The notes beneath the pieces are model-generated. The model searched no databases, was not told where the DNA came from, and saw nothing but the letters and a program-made list of their open reading frames with translations. From the NCBI RefSeq assembly GCF_008704855.1, contig NZ_CP023691.1:7502001-7566000 (forward strand): DNA of 64,000 bases, read 5' to 3'. Position numbers and translations under genes: made by a program. Below are positions 18,063 through 26,588 of this stretch, piece by piece. The stretch is from Streptomyces platensis (GTDB lineage Bacteria; Actinomycetota; Actinomycetes; Streptomycetales; Streptomycetaceae). How positions within the stretch are numbered: position 1 is the stretch's first letter; every line of letters begins with the position of its first letter.

Positions 18063-18509
18063 ATGTGTTTTTACAGCCGCCGGATGCACTTCGTGTGCCT
18101 GGTCTGCCGGGCCGCGTGGAAGAAGACGCCGGCCTCGCGGGGACCGGGCTGCTGCCCGCAGTGCCGTGGTGAGCTGATCAACGCGGGCGCGGACCTGGCG
18201 GTGCCCAAGCGGCGTGACGCGGCCGGGTGGCGTGCGCTGGAGGCCGTGCTGCGCGCGGGGCTGACCTTCCATGGCGGGTGCTGCGGTACGGGACCGGGCT
18301 ATCGCCCCCGCACACCACGCGAGGTCCAGGAGCGGCTGGCGCTCGCCGGCCGCACCGGTATGCCGGTCAGGGCGGCGCTGGCCGTAGTGGATGCCACCTG
18401 CACCGACCGCTACGGTGCCGACGCCCGGACCCAGGGACGCGGCACCCGCAGCCCCCGGCGGCGGGCCGGTGTGCCCAAGCGCTCACAGGAGACCGCCCGG
18501 CGCGGCTGA
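18063..18509 (+). CDS. Small cysteine-rich (zinc-ribbon-like) hypothetical protein
   Basis: A 148-residue basic protein with paired cysteines CLVCRAAWKK and CCPQCRGEL, a likely zinc ribbon at residues about 10-45. A second Cys cluster (GGCCGTGPGYRPRTPREVQ) follows, then an Arg-rich tail. It starts MCFYSRRMHFVCLVC. ATG 18063 has no clear ribosome site and may be leaderless; ATG 18084 (MHFVCLVC) is an alternative. The pattern is conserved among Streptomyces from memory, but I know of no function. A nucleic-acid-binding role is only a guess from the ribbon and basic tail. Confidence 0.65.
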   Translation: MCFYSRRMHFVCLVCRAAWKKTPASRGPGCCPQCRGELINAGADLAVPKRRDAAGWRALEAVLRAGLTFHGGCCGTGPGYRPRTPREVQERLALAGRTGMPVRAALAVVDATCTDRYGADARTQGRGTRSPRRRAGVPKRSQETARRG

Positions 18510-18610
18510 TTCCGGCCACCGTGGGGCGCGATCTGGCCCCCGTCGCACCGTTCAAGTGCCGCCCGCGCCCGTAAAATTGGCGCTTCGGCGAACGAAGGGA
18601 CGGTTGTCAG

Positions 18611-19504
18611 GTGCGGCGCTACGACTGGTTGAGGGAGATCCGGCGGCTCGACCCGGAGCGCGACTGCCTGCGGATCTACCGCATCATCGCGACCCATGAA
18701 TTCCCCTGGGACGTCACCCGGGCCCTGGAGCTGGCGCTCTACCGCACCTATGCCGTGCCGAGCATCGGCCGACTGCTCGCGGAGACGGCGGAGCTGACGG
18801 GCCGTACCCAAAAGCGCTATGACGACACCGCCCTCCTCCTGGACGCCGTCGTCGAGCACGGCTTCGACGGCGAGGACGGCCGGACGGCGATCCGGCGCAT
18901 CAACCAGATGCACCGCAGCTATGACATCAGCAACGAGGACATGCGCTATGTGCTGTGCACCTTCGTGGTGGTGCCCAAGCGCTGGCTGGACGAGTACGGC
19001 TGGCGGCGGCTGACCGCACACGAGCAGCATGCCGTGGCCGCCTACTACCGCACCCTCGGCCGCCACATGGGCATCACCGAACTCCCGCAGACCTACCGGG
19101 ACTTCGAGCAGTGCCTCGACGCGTACGAGGAGGCGCACTTCGGCTGGGACGAGGGTGCGCGACGGGTCTCGGACGCGACCTTGGACCTGATGGCGGGGTG
19201 GTACGGCCCGCTCGCCCCGGTGGTGCGCGGTGCCAGCATGGCCCTCCTGGACGACTCGCTGCTGGACGCCTTCCGGTACGAGCGGCCCAAGCCGGCGGTC
19301 CAGAAGGCGGTACGCACCGCCCTGAAGCTGCGTGCCAAGGCCGTACGGCTGCTGCCGCCCCGCCGCGCCCCGCACTACGCCCGCCAGAACCCCGAGATCA
19401 AGGGCTATCCGAACGGCTTCCGGGTGTCCGAGCTCGGCACTTTCCCCGCCTCCCGCCGCACCGGCACCTGCCCGGTTCCGCACGGGGAGGGCCCGGCGGC
19501 CTGA
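18611..19504 (+). CDS. MpaB-like oxygenase / DUF2236 family protein
   Basis: A 297-residue, mostly helical protein matching the oxygenase-MpaB (DUF2236) family. It opens RRYDWLREIRRLDPERDCLRIYRIIATHEFPWDVTRALELALYRTYAVPSIG. The core has RRINQMHRSYDISNEDMRYVLCTFVVVPKRW and LPQTYRDFEQCLDAYEEAHF. Family members such as the rubber oxygenase Lcp relatives bind haem through conserved His; here INQMH provides a candidate ligand. The substrate is unknown. GTG start at 18611 after a GAAGGGACGG-like site. Monocistronic, convergent with the methyltransferase downstream. Confidence 0.82.
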   Translation: MRRYDWLREIRRLDPERDCLRIYRIIATHEFPWDVTRALELALYRTYAVPSIGRLLAETAELTGRTQKRYDDTALLLDAVVEHGFDGEDGRTAIRRINQMHRSYDISNEDMRYVLCTFVVVPKRWLDEYGWRRLTAHEQHAVAAYYRTLGRHMGITELPQTYRDFEQCLDAYEEAHFGWDEGARRVSDATLDLMAGWYGPLAPVVRGASMALLDDSLLDAFRYERPKPAVQKAVRTALKLRAKAVRLLPPRRAPHYARQNPEIKGYPNGFRVSELGTFPASRRTGTCPVPHGEGPAA

Positions 19505-19529
19505 GGCACCGGTGCCGTCCGCGCGGGCA

Positions 19530-20141
19530 TCATCCCCGGCGGACCGCCAGCGCCAGATAGCGGGAGTCCTCATCCTCGTACCGGATGAGGTCCCAGCCGC
19601 AGCTCGCGAGGACGGGCCGCAGATTCGGCTCGGCCCGCAGATCATCGGGCGTGATCGGGCGGCCCTTGCGCGCGGCGAGGGCGGCCCGCCCGATGGGGTG
19701 GAAGAGGGCCAGCCGGCCACCGGGGCGCACGGTCCTGGCGAGCTCGGTCAGGCCGCCCGCCGAGTCCGGCAGATGCGACAGCAGCCCCGCGGCAAAGACG
19801 GCGTCCAGCGCGGCGTCGGGCAGCGGCAACCGGCTCACGTCCGCGAGCAGCAGCGCCGCGTCACGGTCGCGTCCGGCCCGTACGGCGGCCTCCAGCATCT
19901 CGGGCGTGAGATCGGCGCCCAGCACCGTTCCGAGCGGTCCCACGGCCGACCGGAGGGCGGGCAGCGCGCGTCCGGTGCCGCAGCCGGCGTCCAGGACCCG
20001 TTCGCCTTCCTGGAGGCCCAGTTCGGCGACGCCGGCCGCATAGGCGGGGCCGTCGTCGGGGAACTTCGTGTCCCAGGTGGCGGCGCGGGATGCGAAGAAC
20101 GCACGGACCTCCTGCGGGCGGTCGGCGTGGTGGTCGGTCAT
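19530..20141 (-). CDS. Class I SAM-dependent methyltransferase
   Basis: A 203-residue Methyltransf_11-type enzyme. Motif I VLDAGCGTGRALPAL binds SAM. Motif II follows in VLGADLTPEMLEAA, motif III in DVSRLPLPDAALDAVFAAGLLSHLPD, and a late strand in ELARTVRPGGRLALFHPIG. ATG 20141 has a perfect GGAGGAG site; the longer upstream reading lacks family features. The small-molecule substrate cannot be predicted. It is convergent with the MpaB-like gene, with only 25 bp between the stops. Confidence 0.88.
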   Translation of the reverse strand: MTDHHADRPQEVRAFFASRAATWDTKFPDDGPAYAAGVAELGLQEGERVLDAGCGTGRALPALRSAVGPLGTVLGADLTPEMLEAAVRAGRDRDAALLLADVSRLPLPDAALDAVFAAGLLSHLPDSAGGLTELARTVRPGGRLALFHPIGRAALAARKGRPITPDDLRAEPNLRPVLASCGWDLIRYEDEDSRYLALAVRRG

Positions 20142-20568
20142 CGGGCTCCTCCGGGAGGGCGACGGGCGGCGAGGGCGGCCAGGACGGCAATGCCGTGGGA
20201 CTCGACGGCACAAGGCGAGAGGCGCGTCACGGGCGGTGATCCGCGCCGCTCCGGTGCCTGCTTCCGCCTCATGAGCTCATGATCTCGCACAGCTCGGCCG
20301 GTCACCGGGCGAACGCCGCCGGGGACGGACCGGTCTCCGGCGACGGATGCCTCTCCTCGGCTCAACTATCACGAATTCGGAGGTTGATGGGCTTCTTGAT
20401 CGGAAGACGTGACGGCTTTGGCAATTCCGAGAAAATCCCTGTCAGCGGGCGGTACGGTCCTCGCCATGGATTTCGTGCGGCCCTCTGCCGCCGAGGGCTC
20501 CCCCCGTCGAGCCGTGGATCCGCACACCCCGTGACACGCAGGACCCTGCATCCTGGAGGAGACGGCCG
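20142..20568. other. 427-bp intergenic region without a convincing gene
   Basis: This stretch separates the divergent methyltransferase and GTPase genes and should hold both promoters. It contains a small AT-richer patch around 20365-20440 (TATCACGAATTCGGAGG). Short open frames exist here, for example one starting at ATG 20388 and a 22-codon one at 20466, but none shows a family match or a well-spaced ribosome site with convincing codon use. I call nothing in it. Confidence 0.5.
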
Positions 20569-21183
20569 ATGAACGCCGCACAAGGGGCCCCGGAGGGCGC
20601 AGCCCCGGGCCTCGACGCCGAGTTGACCCTGAAGATCTTAGTCGCGGGCGGCTTCGGCGTGGGCAAGACAACACTGGTGGGCTCGGTCAGTGAGATCCAC
20701 CCGCTGCGTACGGAGGAACGGCTCAGCGAGGCGGGTGAGACGGTCGATGACACCGGGGGAGTGGACCTCAAGGGCACCACCACCGTGGCGATGGACTTCG
20801 GCCGCATCACCATCCGGCAGGGCCTGTCGCTCTACCTCTTCGGCACCCCGGGGCAGGACCGCTTCTGGTTCCTGTGGGACGACCTGTCGGAGGGCGCACT
20901 GGGCGCCGTCGTCCTGGCCGACACCCGGCGGCTCCAGGACAGCTTCCCGGCGGTCGACTACTTCGAGCGCCGCGCGATCCCGTTCCTGGTGGCCGTCAAC
21001 TGCTTTGCGGAGTCCCGGTCCTACGGTGCCGACGAGGTGGCCCGTGCGCTGGACCTGGACCGTGGCACCCCCGTCGTGCTCTGCGACGCCAGGGACCGCG
21101 ACTCCGGCAAGGAGGTGCTGGTGCGGCTCGTCGAGCACGCGGGGCGGCGGCACTCCGGCAGGGTGCTCGATTCGGTGGGATGA
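20569..21183 (+). CDS. CvnD-like Ras-type GTPase (conservon protein)
   Basis: A 204-residue small GTPase of the actinobacterial CvnD/MglA-like family, a cytoplasmic molecular switch. G1 is GGFGVGKTT (residues about 28-36), switch I/G2 lies in LKGTTTVAMDFG, G3 is LFGTPGQDRFWF and the NKxD region is degenerate (VAVNCFA), as is common in CvnD. ATG follows CTGGAGGAGACGGCCG. Codon 24 is TTA (20638-20640), a rare leucine codon that in Streptomyces makes translation depend on the bldA tRNA. No CvnA or CvnC gene is adjacent; a roadblock-type gene lies 650 bp downstream past a gene on the other strand. Confidence 0.9.
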   Translation: MNAAQGAPEGAAPGLDAELTLKILVAGGFGVGKTTLVGSVSEIHPLRTEERLSEAGETVDDTGGVDLKGTTTVAMDFGRITIRQGLSLYLFGTPGQDRFWFLWDDLSEGALGAVVLADTRRLQDSFPAVDYFERRAIPFLVAVNCFAESRSYGADEVARALDLDRGTPVVLCDARDRDSGKEVLVRLVEHAGRRHSGRVLDSVG

Positions 21184-21231
21184 TCGCGGCGGCACGTGGC
21201 GCGGCCCGTCCGCGCCGCGCCACATGCGCCC

Positions 21232-21660
21232 TCAGTCCGCCACGGCCGCCAGGGCGATGACCTTGTCGATCCTGACCCGCACCACCAGCTCGCCCGGCAC
21301 GCCATTGCGGGCGCCGTACTCCTCCGCCCGCTCCTCGCCCATGTAGCGGGCCGCGATCCGGGCCGCCCAGTGACGGACCTCCGTCAGATCGCTGCTGATC
21401 TCCGCCGTCCCGTGCACCACCACGAAGGAAAACGGTGGCCGGTCGTCGTCGACGCACAGTGCCATCCTGCCGTCGCGGGCGAGGTTGCGGCCCTTGACCG
21501 TCTCCTCCCCGGTGTTGAACACCAGCTCGTCACCGTCCATGAGGAACCACACCGGCGCGATGTGCGGGCCGCCATCGTCCCGTACGGTCGCCAGCTTTCC
21601 GGTCCGGGTCCCCGCGGAAAGGAACCTCTGCCACTCGTCCTTCGTCATCTTGTGTGCCAT
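21232..21660 (-). CDS. PPOX-class (probable F420-dependent) oxidoreductase
   Basis: A 142-residue split-barrel flavin/F420-binding protein of the pyridoxamine-phosphate-oxidase-like superfamily. Landmarks are GKLATVRDDGGPHIAPVWFLMDGDELVFNTG, KGRNLARDGRMALCVDD and PFSFVVVHGTAEI. This is the PPOX class that in actinobacteria mostly uses cofactor F420. ATG 21660 (MAHKMTKDEWQ) has GAGGATG upstream; ATG 21678 is possible. It lies on the opposite strand between the GTPase and the roadblock gene, converging on the GTPase. Confidence 0.85.
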   Translation of the reverse strand: MAHKMTKDEWQRFLSAGTRTGKLATVRDDGGPHIAPVWFLMDGDELVFNTGEETVKGRNLARDGRMALCVDDDRPPFSFVVVHGTAEISSDLTEVRHWAARIAARYMGEERAEEYGARNGVPGELVVRVRIDKVIALAAVAD

Positions 21661-21829
21661 GCCGACATCCTCGGCCATGCGGCACGAACCGGTGTCCCGT
21701 GGCACGCCGGACCGGGGGGCCGCTTGCCGAGACGGCCGAGGTGGGACAGGCTGGCACGACGGCCTTCGAACGGACCACGGGCCGCGGTCCGGCCACACGT
21801 GCGGGCACAGACACGGGGAGGAAGCAGCA

Positions 21830-22237
21830 ATGGCATTGAGCAGCGGACTCGACTGGCTGCTGGACGACCTGACCAAGCGGGTGGAGAAAGTACGGCATGT
21901 GCTGGTGCTCTCCAACGACGGTCTGGTGACCGGGTCGAGCGAAGGACTCCAGCGCGACGACGCCGAGCATCTCGCGGCGGTCGCCTCGGGACTGCACAGC
22001 CTCGCGAAGGGGTCGGCGCTCCACTTCGGCATCGGGCGGGTGCGCCAGACCATGGTCGAGTTCGACGACGGGCTGTTGTTCGTGACGGCGGCGGGCGACG
22101 GCAGTTGCCTGTGCGTGCTGGCCGGGGCCGACGCGGACTTGGGGCAGGTCGCCTACGAAATGACGCTGCTGGTCAATCGTGTCGGCGAGCATCTGGGCGT
22201 CGCGGTCCGCCAGCCGGAAAGTTATCCACAGGTCTGA
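21830..22237 (+). CDS. Roadblock/LC7-domain protein (CvnB-like)
   Basis: A 135-residue single-domain roadblock/LC7 protein: LSSGLDWLLDDLTKRVEKVRHVLVLSNDGLVTGSS, then EHLAAVASGLHSLAKGSALHFG, and a final helix YEMTLLVNRVGEHLG. In conservons such MglB/CvnB proteins act as partners or GTPase-activating proteins of the CvnD switch. The CvnD-like gene upstream is the obvious partner even though the pair is interrupted by an opposite-strand gene. ATG follows GGGGAGGAAGCAGCA. It is followed at 80 bp by the DUF6397-like gene. Confidence 0.9.
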   Translation: MALSSGLDWLLDDLTKRVEKVRHVLVLSNDGLVTGSSEGLQRDDAEHLAAVASGLHSLAKGSALHFGIGRVRQTMVEFDDGLLFVTAAGDGSCLCVLAGADADLGQVAYEMTLLVNRVGEHLGVAVRQPESYPQV

Positions 22238-22316
22238 GGCGGGGCTTGACCCACTGTCATCGCCTGCGGCTACAGTCGTCACTGTCAGTGATCGACCGAG
22301 TTGCGGGGGAAACGAC

Positions 22317-23213
22317 ATGACAGTGATGTGCGACGGGCAGCAGACGCTCACGATGGGACGAGCAGCCCGTGAACTGGAGCTGAGGAACGGCGAGTTCGAG
22401 CTCGCCACCCAGCTCGGAAAGGTGCGGACGGTCCCGGCCGGGACCGACGGCCGGCCGGGCACCGCCGGATCGCCCGGCCGCCGCCGGGTCCCGGCGGAGG
22501 AGATCACCCGCCTCCAGGCCGAGCCCGGCTTCCCGGACGCGCTCCGCGAACGGATCCGTACGGTCAGCACGAACGAGGCAGCCGCGCTCATGGGCATCGG
22601 CCCCGGACGGGTCCTGCGCCTGACCCGGGCCGGCTGCTTCGGCCCCGTCAGGTTCTATGTGAACCGCTTCGGCGCGGTGGTCTGGCTCTATCTCGCGGCC
22701 GAGGTCTCCGACTTCGCCGACCGCGAACCCGACCTGATGCGGGGCAACACCCCCGCGGCGATGCGGGTGATGCTCGACAGCGGACAGGACTGGCGGGCCC
22801 GCCAGTGGCGCAGCCGACGGGTCGCCCAGCTCATGGGCCAGACCGACGACCCCTGGGAAGCGGCCGCGGTGATCGCCGCCGTGCTCCCCCCGGAGGAACT
22901 CGCCTCGGTGGCCGAGGACCCGCGGGAGCGGGCCCTGCTGCGCCGGCTCAGGCCCGTACTGGCATCCGTGATCACGGTGACCCCGGCCGCCCGGGAATCC
23001 TACGAGCGCGTGCTGACGGCGGACGACTTCGACGAGGTGATGTGGTACCGCGTCAACCTCTCCCGAGAGTTGGAAACGGCCCGCAGGGAAGCCCCGGGCC
23101 GCCTGCGGACACCCGCCGCCGCGCCCTCCACCGCCCGCCCCGGTCAGCCGCCGAGCTTCCTGAACAACCCCTCTTGGACGACCGAAACCAACAGCCTGCC
23201 CTCCCGGTCGTAG
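22317..23213 (+). CDS. DUF6397-like conserved Streptomyces protein
   Basis: A 298-residue protein that looks like a sequence-specific DNA-binding or regulatory protein. The N-terminus TMGRAARELELRNGEFELATQLGKVRTVP resembles a helix-turn-helix, and a second such segment is VSTNEAAALMGIGPGRVLRLTRAGCFGPVRFYVNRFGAVVWLYLA. I recall this as DUF6397; its function is not known. ATG 22317 is chosen. Its 3' end overlaps the convergent tesB gene by 70 bp, an unusually long tail-to-tail overlap, so the last 20-odd residues may be read-through of a non-conserved end. Confidence 0.7.
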   Translation: MTVMCDGQQTLTMGRAARELELRNGEFELATQLGKVRTVPAGTDGRPGTAGSPGRRRVPAEEITRLQAEPGFPDALRERIRTVSTNEAAALMGIGPGRVLRLTRAGCFGPVRFYVNRFGAVVWLYLAAEVSDFADREPDLMRGNTPAAMRVMLDSGQDWRARQWRSRRVAQLMGQTDDPWEAAAVIAAVLPPEELASVAEDPRERALLRRLRPVLASVITVTPAARESYERVLTADDFDEVMWYRVNLSRELETARREAPGRLRTPAAAPSTARPGQPPSFLNNPSWTTETNSLPSRS

Positions 23214-24013
23214 ATCCGCCCGCGGGCCAGGCCCCGGCCGCCGGTGGCGATCGGCGACTCCTGGTCGTAGAGGAACCACTCGTCCGCACGGAACGGCCGG
23301 TGAAACCACATCGCGTGGTCGAGCGAGGCCATATCGAACCCGCGCGGCCCCCAGAGTGGTTCGACGGGGATGCGGACCGCGTCCAGCAGCGTCATATCGC
23401 TGGCGTAGGTCAGCGCGCAGGTGTGGACGAGCGGATCGTCGCCCAGCGGCCCGACCGCGCGCATCCACACCGCGCTGCGCGCTTCCGCACCCTCGATCTC
23501 GTCCGGCGTCCAGCGCAGCCGGTCGACATACCGGATCTCGAACGGCATCCGGCGCGCCATCCGCTCCAGACCCTCGGGCAGATCGCGCAGGCGCTCGCGG
23601 ACCTCCTCCGCGACCGTCGGCAGCTCCTCCGGGTCGGGCACCGCCCGACGCATCGGCAACTGATGATCGAAGCCGGGCTCCGGCTTGTGAAAGGAGGCGG
23701 TCAGATTGAAGATCGTGCGTCCCTGCTGGACGGCAACGACCCGCCGGGTGGTGAAGGACCGCCCATCCCGGACCCGCTCGACCTGGTACACGATCGGCAC
23801 ACCTGGCCGGCCGGGCCGCAGAAAGTACGCATGGAGCGAGTGGACCGGGCGGTCCCCTTCCGTGGTCCGCCCGGCCGCCACCAATGCCTGGCCCGCGACC
23901 TGCCCGCCGAAGACCCGCTGTAGCGATTCCTGGGGACTGCGGCCCCGGAAGATGTTCACCTCGATCTGCTCGAGATCCAGCAGATCGACCAGCTTCTCGG
24001 CAGGATTGGTCAT
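23144..24013 (-). CDS. tesB: Acyl-CoA thioesterase II
   Basis: A 289-residue double-hotdog thioesterase hydrolysing medium to long acyl-CoAs. The N-terminal half has IFRGRSPQESLQRVFGGQVAGQALVAAGRT and VHSLHAYFLRPGRPGVPIVY; the C-terminal half has LVHTCALTYASDMTLLDAVR, SLDHAMWFHRPFRADEWFLYDQESP and GRGLARGRIYDREGRLLVSVVQEGL. These carry the conserved Asp and Gln/Thr catalytic positions of TesB. ATG 24013 begins the family sequence MTNPAEKLVDLLDLEQIEVNIFRG. Downstream of the Ski2-like helicase on the same strand with a 52-bp gap. Confidence 0.94.
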   Translation of the reverse strand: MTNPAEKLVDLLDLEQIEVNIFRGRSPQESLQRVFGGQVAGQALVAAGRTTEGDRPVHSLHAYFLRPGRPGVPIVYQVERVRDGRSFTTRRVVAVQQGRTIFNLTASFHKPEPGFDHQLPMRRAVPDPEELPTVAEEVRERLRDLPEGLERMARRMPFEIRYVDRLRWTPDEIEGAEARSAVWMRAVGPLGDDPLVHTCALTYASDMTLLDAVRIPVEPLWGPRGFDMASLDHAMWFHRPFRADEWFLYDQESPIATGGRGLARGRIYDREGRLLVSVVQEGLFRKLGG

Positions 24014-24065
24014 GACCGGCGGCCCTCCGTCACATCCTCCGGTGGCTTCGGCCGAAGCCACCGCC

Positions 24066-26588
24066 TTACAACTGACCCACGTCCGTGACCCGCACGACCG
24101 CGCGCCCCTCCTCGTCGGACGCGGCCAGATCCACCTCCGCGGAGATGCCCCAGTCGTGATCACCGTTCGGGTCGGCGAAAGTCTGCCGCACCTTCCACAG
24201 CCCGTGCGCGGCATCCTCCTCAATCTGAAGCAGCTTCGGGCCGCGCGCATCCGGGCCGGTGCCCAGCTCGTCGTATTCGTCCCAGTAGGCGTCCATCGCG
24301 TCGCCCCAGGCATCCACGTCCCAGCCGGACTCGGCATCCATCTCGCCGAGCTCCTCGACCTTGTCCAGCGCCGCCAGTTCCACCCGCCGGAACATCGCAT
24401 TACGCACCAGCACGCGGAACGCCCGCGCGTTGGCCGTGACCGGACGGACCTGATCCGCCCGCTCCGCGGCCTGCTCCGCCGTCTCCACCTCCGGATTGGC
24501 GAGCTGCTCCCACTCGTCCAGCAGACTGGAGTCGACCTGCCGCACCATCTCGCCCAGCCAGGCGATGATGTCCTCGAAGTCCTCGGACTTCAGGTCGTCC
24601 GGCACGGTGTGATCCAGCGCCTTGAACGCACTCGCCAGGTAGCGCAGCACGATCCCCTCGGTGCGCGCCAGCTCGTAGAAGGACGTGAACTCCGTGAAGG
24701 TCATGGCGCGTTCGTACATATCGCGGATGACCGACTTCGGCGACAGCGGGTGGTCGCCGACCCACGGGTGACTCTTGCGGTAGAGGCCGTAGGCGTGGAA
24801 GAGCAGCTCTTCCAGCGGCTTGGGGTACTCGACGTCCATGAGCCGTTCCATGCGCTCTTCGTACTCGACGCCGTCGGCCTTCATCTGGGCGACCGCCTCG
24901 CCCCGGGCCTTGTTCTGCTGCGCGGCCAGGATCTGCCGCGGATCGTCCAGCGTGGACTCCACCACCGAGACCATGTCCAGCGCGTACGACGGCGACTCGG
25001 GGTCGAGCAGGTCGAACGCGGCCAGGGCGAACGTCGACAGCGGCTGGTTGAGAGCGAAGTCCTGCTGAAGATCCACGGTCAGCCGGACGATCCGGCCCTC
25101 CGCGTCCGGCTCCGCCAGCCGTTCCACGATCCCGCCGTCCACCAGCGAGCGGTAGATCGCGATGGCCCGCCGGATATGCCGGAGCTGGTTCTTGCGCGAC
25201 TCATGGTTGTCTTCGAGGAGCTTGCGCATCGCCTCGAAGGCATTCCCCGGCCGGGCGATCACCGACAGCAGCATCGTGTGCGTCACCCGGAAACGGGAGT
25301 TCAGCGGCTCGGGGTCGGAAGCGATCAGCTTCTCGAAGGTGTTCTCACCCCAGTTGACGAAGCCCTCCGGCGCCTTCTTGCGCACCACCTTGCGGCGCTT
25401 CTTGGGGTCGTCGCCCGCCTTCGCCAGCGCCTTCTCGTTCTCCACGACATGCTCGGGAGCCTGCCCGACCACAAATCCCGCGGTGTCGAAGCCCGCCCGC
25501 CCGGCGCGGCCGGCGATCTGATGGAACTCTCGCGCCCGCAGCGTCCGCACCCGCGTACCGTCGTACTTGGTCAGCGCGGTGAACAACACCGTACGGATCG
25601 GCACATTGACGCCCACGCCGAGTGTGTCCGTACCGCAGATGACCTTCAGCAAACCCGCCTGTGCCAGCTTCTCGACGAGCCGCCGGTACTTCGGCAGCAT
25701 GCCGGCGTGATGCACGCCGATGCCATGGCGGACATACCGCGACAGGTTCCGGCCGAACTTCGTGGTGAACCGGAAGTTCCCGATGAGCTGAGCGATCTCG
25801 TCCTTCTCGGCACGCGTACACATATTGATGCTCATCAGGGCCTGCGCCCGCTCCACGGCGGCGGCCTGAGTGAAGTGCACGATGTAGACGGGAGACTGGC
25901 GGGTCTCCAGCAGTTCGGTGAGTGTCTCCGTCAGCGCCGTCGTGCGGTACTCGTACGACAGCGGCACCGGCCGCGTGGCCGACCGCACCACCGACGTCGG
26001 CTTCCCCGTGCGCCGGGTCAGGTCCTCCTCAAAGCGCGACATGTCGCCGAGCGTCGCCGACATCAGAATGAACTGCGCCTGCGGCAGTTCGAGCAGCGGA
26101 ATCTGCCAGGCCCAGCCGCGGTCCGGCTCGGCATAGAAGTGGAACTCGTCCATCACGACCTGGCCGATGTCGGCGTCCTTGCCGTCCCGCAGCGCTATCG
26201 AGGCGAGCACCTCGGCGGTGCAGCAGATGACCGGCGCGTCGGCGTTGACCGATGCGTCACCGGTGAGCATGCCGACGTTCTCGGTGCCGAACAGCTTGCA
26301 CAGATCGAAGAACTTCTCCGAGACCAGCGCCTTGATGGGGGCGGTGTAGAAGGTGACCTGATCATTGGCGAGAGCGGTGAAGTGCGCACCGGCCGCCACT
26401 AGACTCTTACCGGAGCCGGTGGGGGTGGACAAAATGAGGTTCGCTCCGGAGACCACCTCGATCAGCGCCTCCTCCTGGGCAGGGTAGAGCGAGATGCCCT
26501 GCTGCTCGGCCCAGCCCGAAAAGGCTTCGAAGAGGGCATCGGGGTCGGCGTCGTTCGGCAGATGATCGATGAGGGTCACGCCCCCCAT
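24066..26588 (-). CDS. DEAD/DEAH-box helicase with DUF3516 domain (Ski2-like)
   Basis: An 840-residue superfamily 2 helicase. Walker A is STPTGSGKS, motif II is VMDEFHFYAEPD (DEFH), motif III is LMSATLGD and motif VI is HQIAGRAGRAG. The HHAGMLPKYRRLVEKL and GTDTLGVGVNVPIRTVLFT segments are typical of Ski2/Mtr4/HelY-type RNA helicases. A C-terminal DUF3516 region follows motif VI from about residue 390 (KKRRKVVRKKAPEGFVNWGE...). Likely cytoplasmic RNA or DNA unwinding; the substrate is not established. Start MGGVTLIDHLPNDADPDALF. Confidence 0.92.
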   Translation of the reverse strand: MGGVTLIDHLPNDADPDALFEAFSGWAEQQGISLYPAQEEALIEVVSGANLILSTPTGSGKSLVAAGAHFTALANDQVTFYTAPIKALVSEKFFDLCKLFGTENVGMLTGDASVNADAPVICCTAEVLASIALRDGKDADIGQVVMDEFHFYAEPDRGWAWQIPLLELPQAQFILMSATLGDMSRFEEDLTRRTGKPTSVVRSATRPVPLSYEYRTTALTETLTELLETRQSPVYIVHFTQAAAVERAQALMSINMCTRAEKDEIAQLIGNFRFTTKFGRNLSRYVRHGIGVHHAGMLPKYRRLVEKLAQAGLLKVICGTDTLGVGVNVPIRTVLFTALTKYDGTRVRTLRAREFHQIAGRAGRAGFDTAGFVVGQAPEHVVENEKALAKAGDDPKKRRKVVRKKAPEGFVNWGENTFEKLIASDPEPLNSRFRVTHTMLLSVIARPGNAFEAMRKLLEDNHESRKNQLRHIRRAIAIYRSLVDGGIVERLAEPDAEGRIVRLTVDLQQDFALNQPLSTFALAAFDLLDPESPSYALDMVSVVESTLDDPRQILAAQQNKARGEAVAQMKADGVEYEERMERLMDVEYPKPLEELLFHAYGLYRKSHPWVGDHPLSPKSVIRDMYERAMTFTEFTSFYELARTEGIVLRYLASAFKALDHTVPDDLKSEDFEDIIAWLGEMVRQVDSSLLDEWEQLANPEVETAEQAAERADQVRPVTANARAFRVLVRNAMFRRVELAALDKVEELGEMDAESGWDVDAWGDAMDAYWDEYDELGTGPDARGPKLLQIEEDAAHGLWKVRQTFADPNGDHDWGISAEVDLAASDEEGRAVVRVTDVGQL

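Noticed and set aside
20466..20534. 22-codon frame (MDFVRPSAAEGSPRRAVDPHTP) upstream of the GTPase
   Set aside because: No ribosome site and no known counterpart; could be chance.
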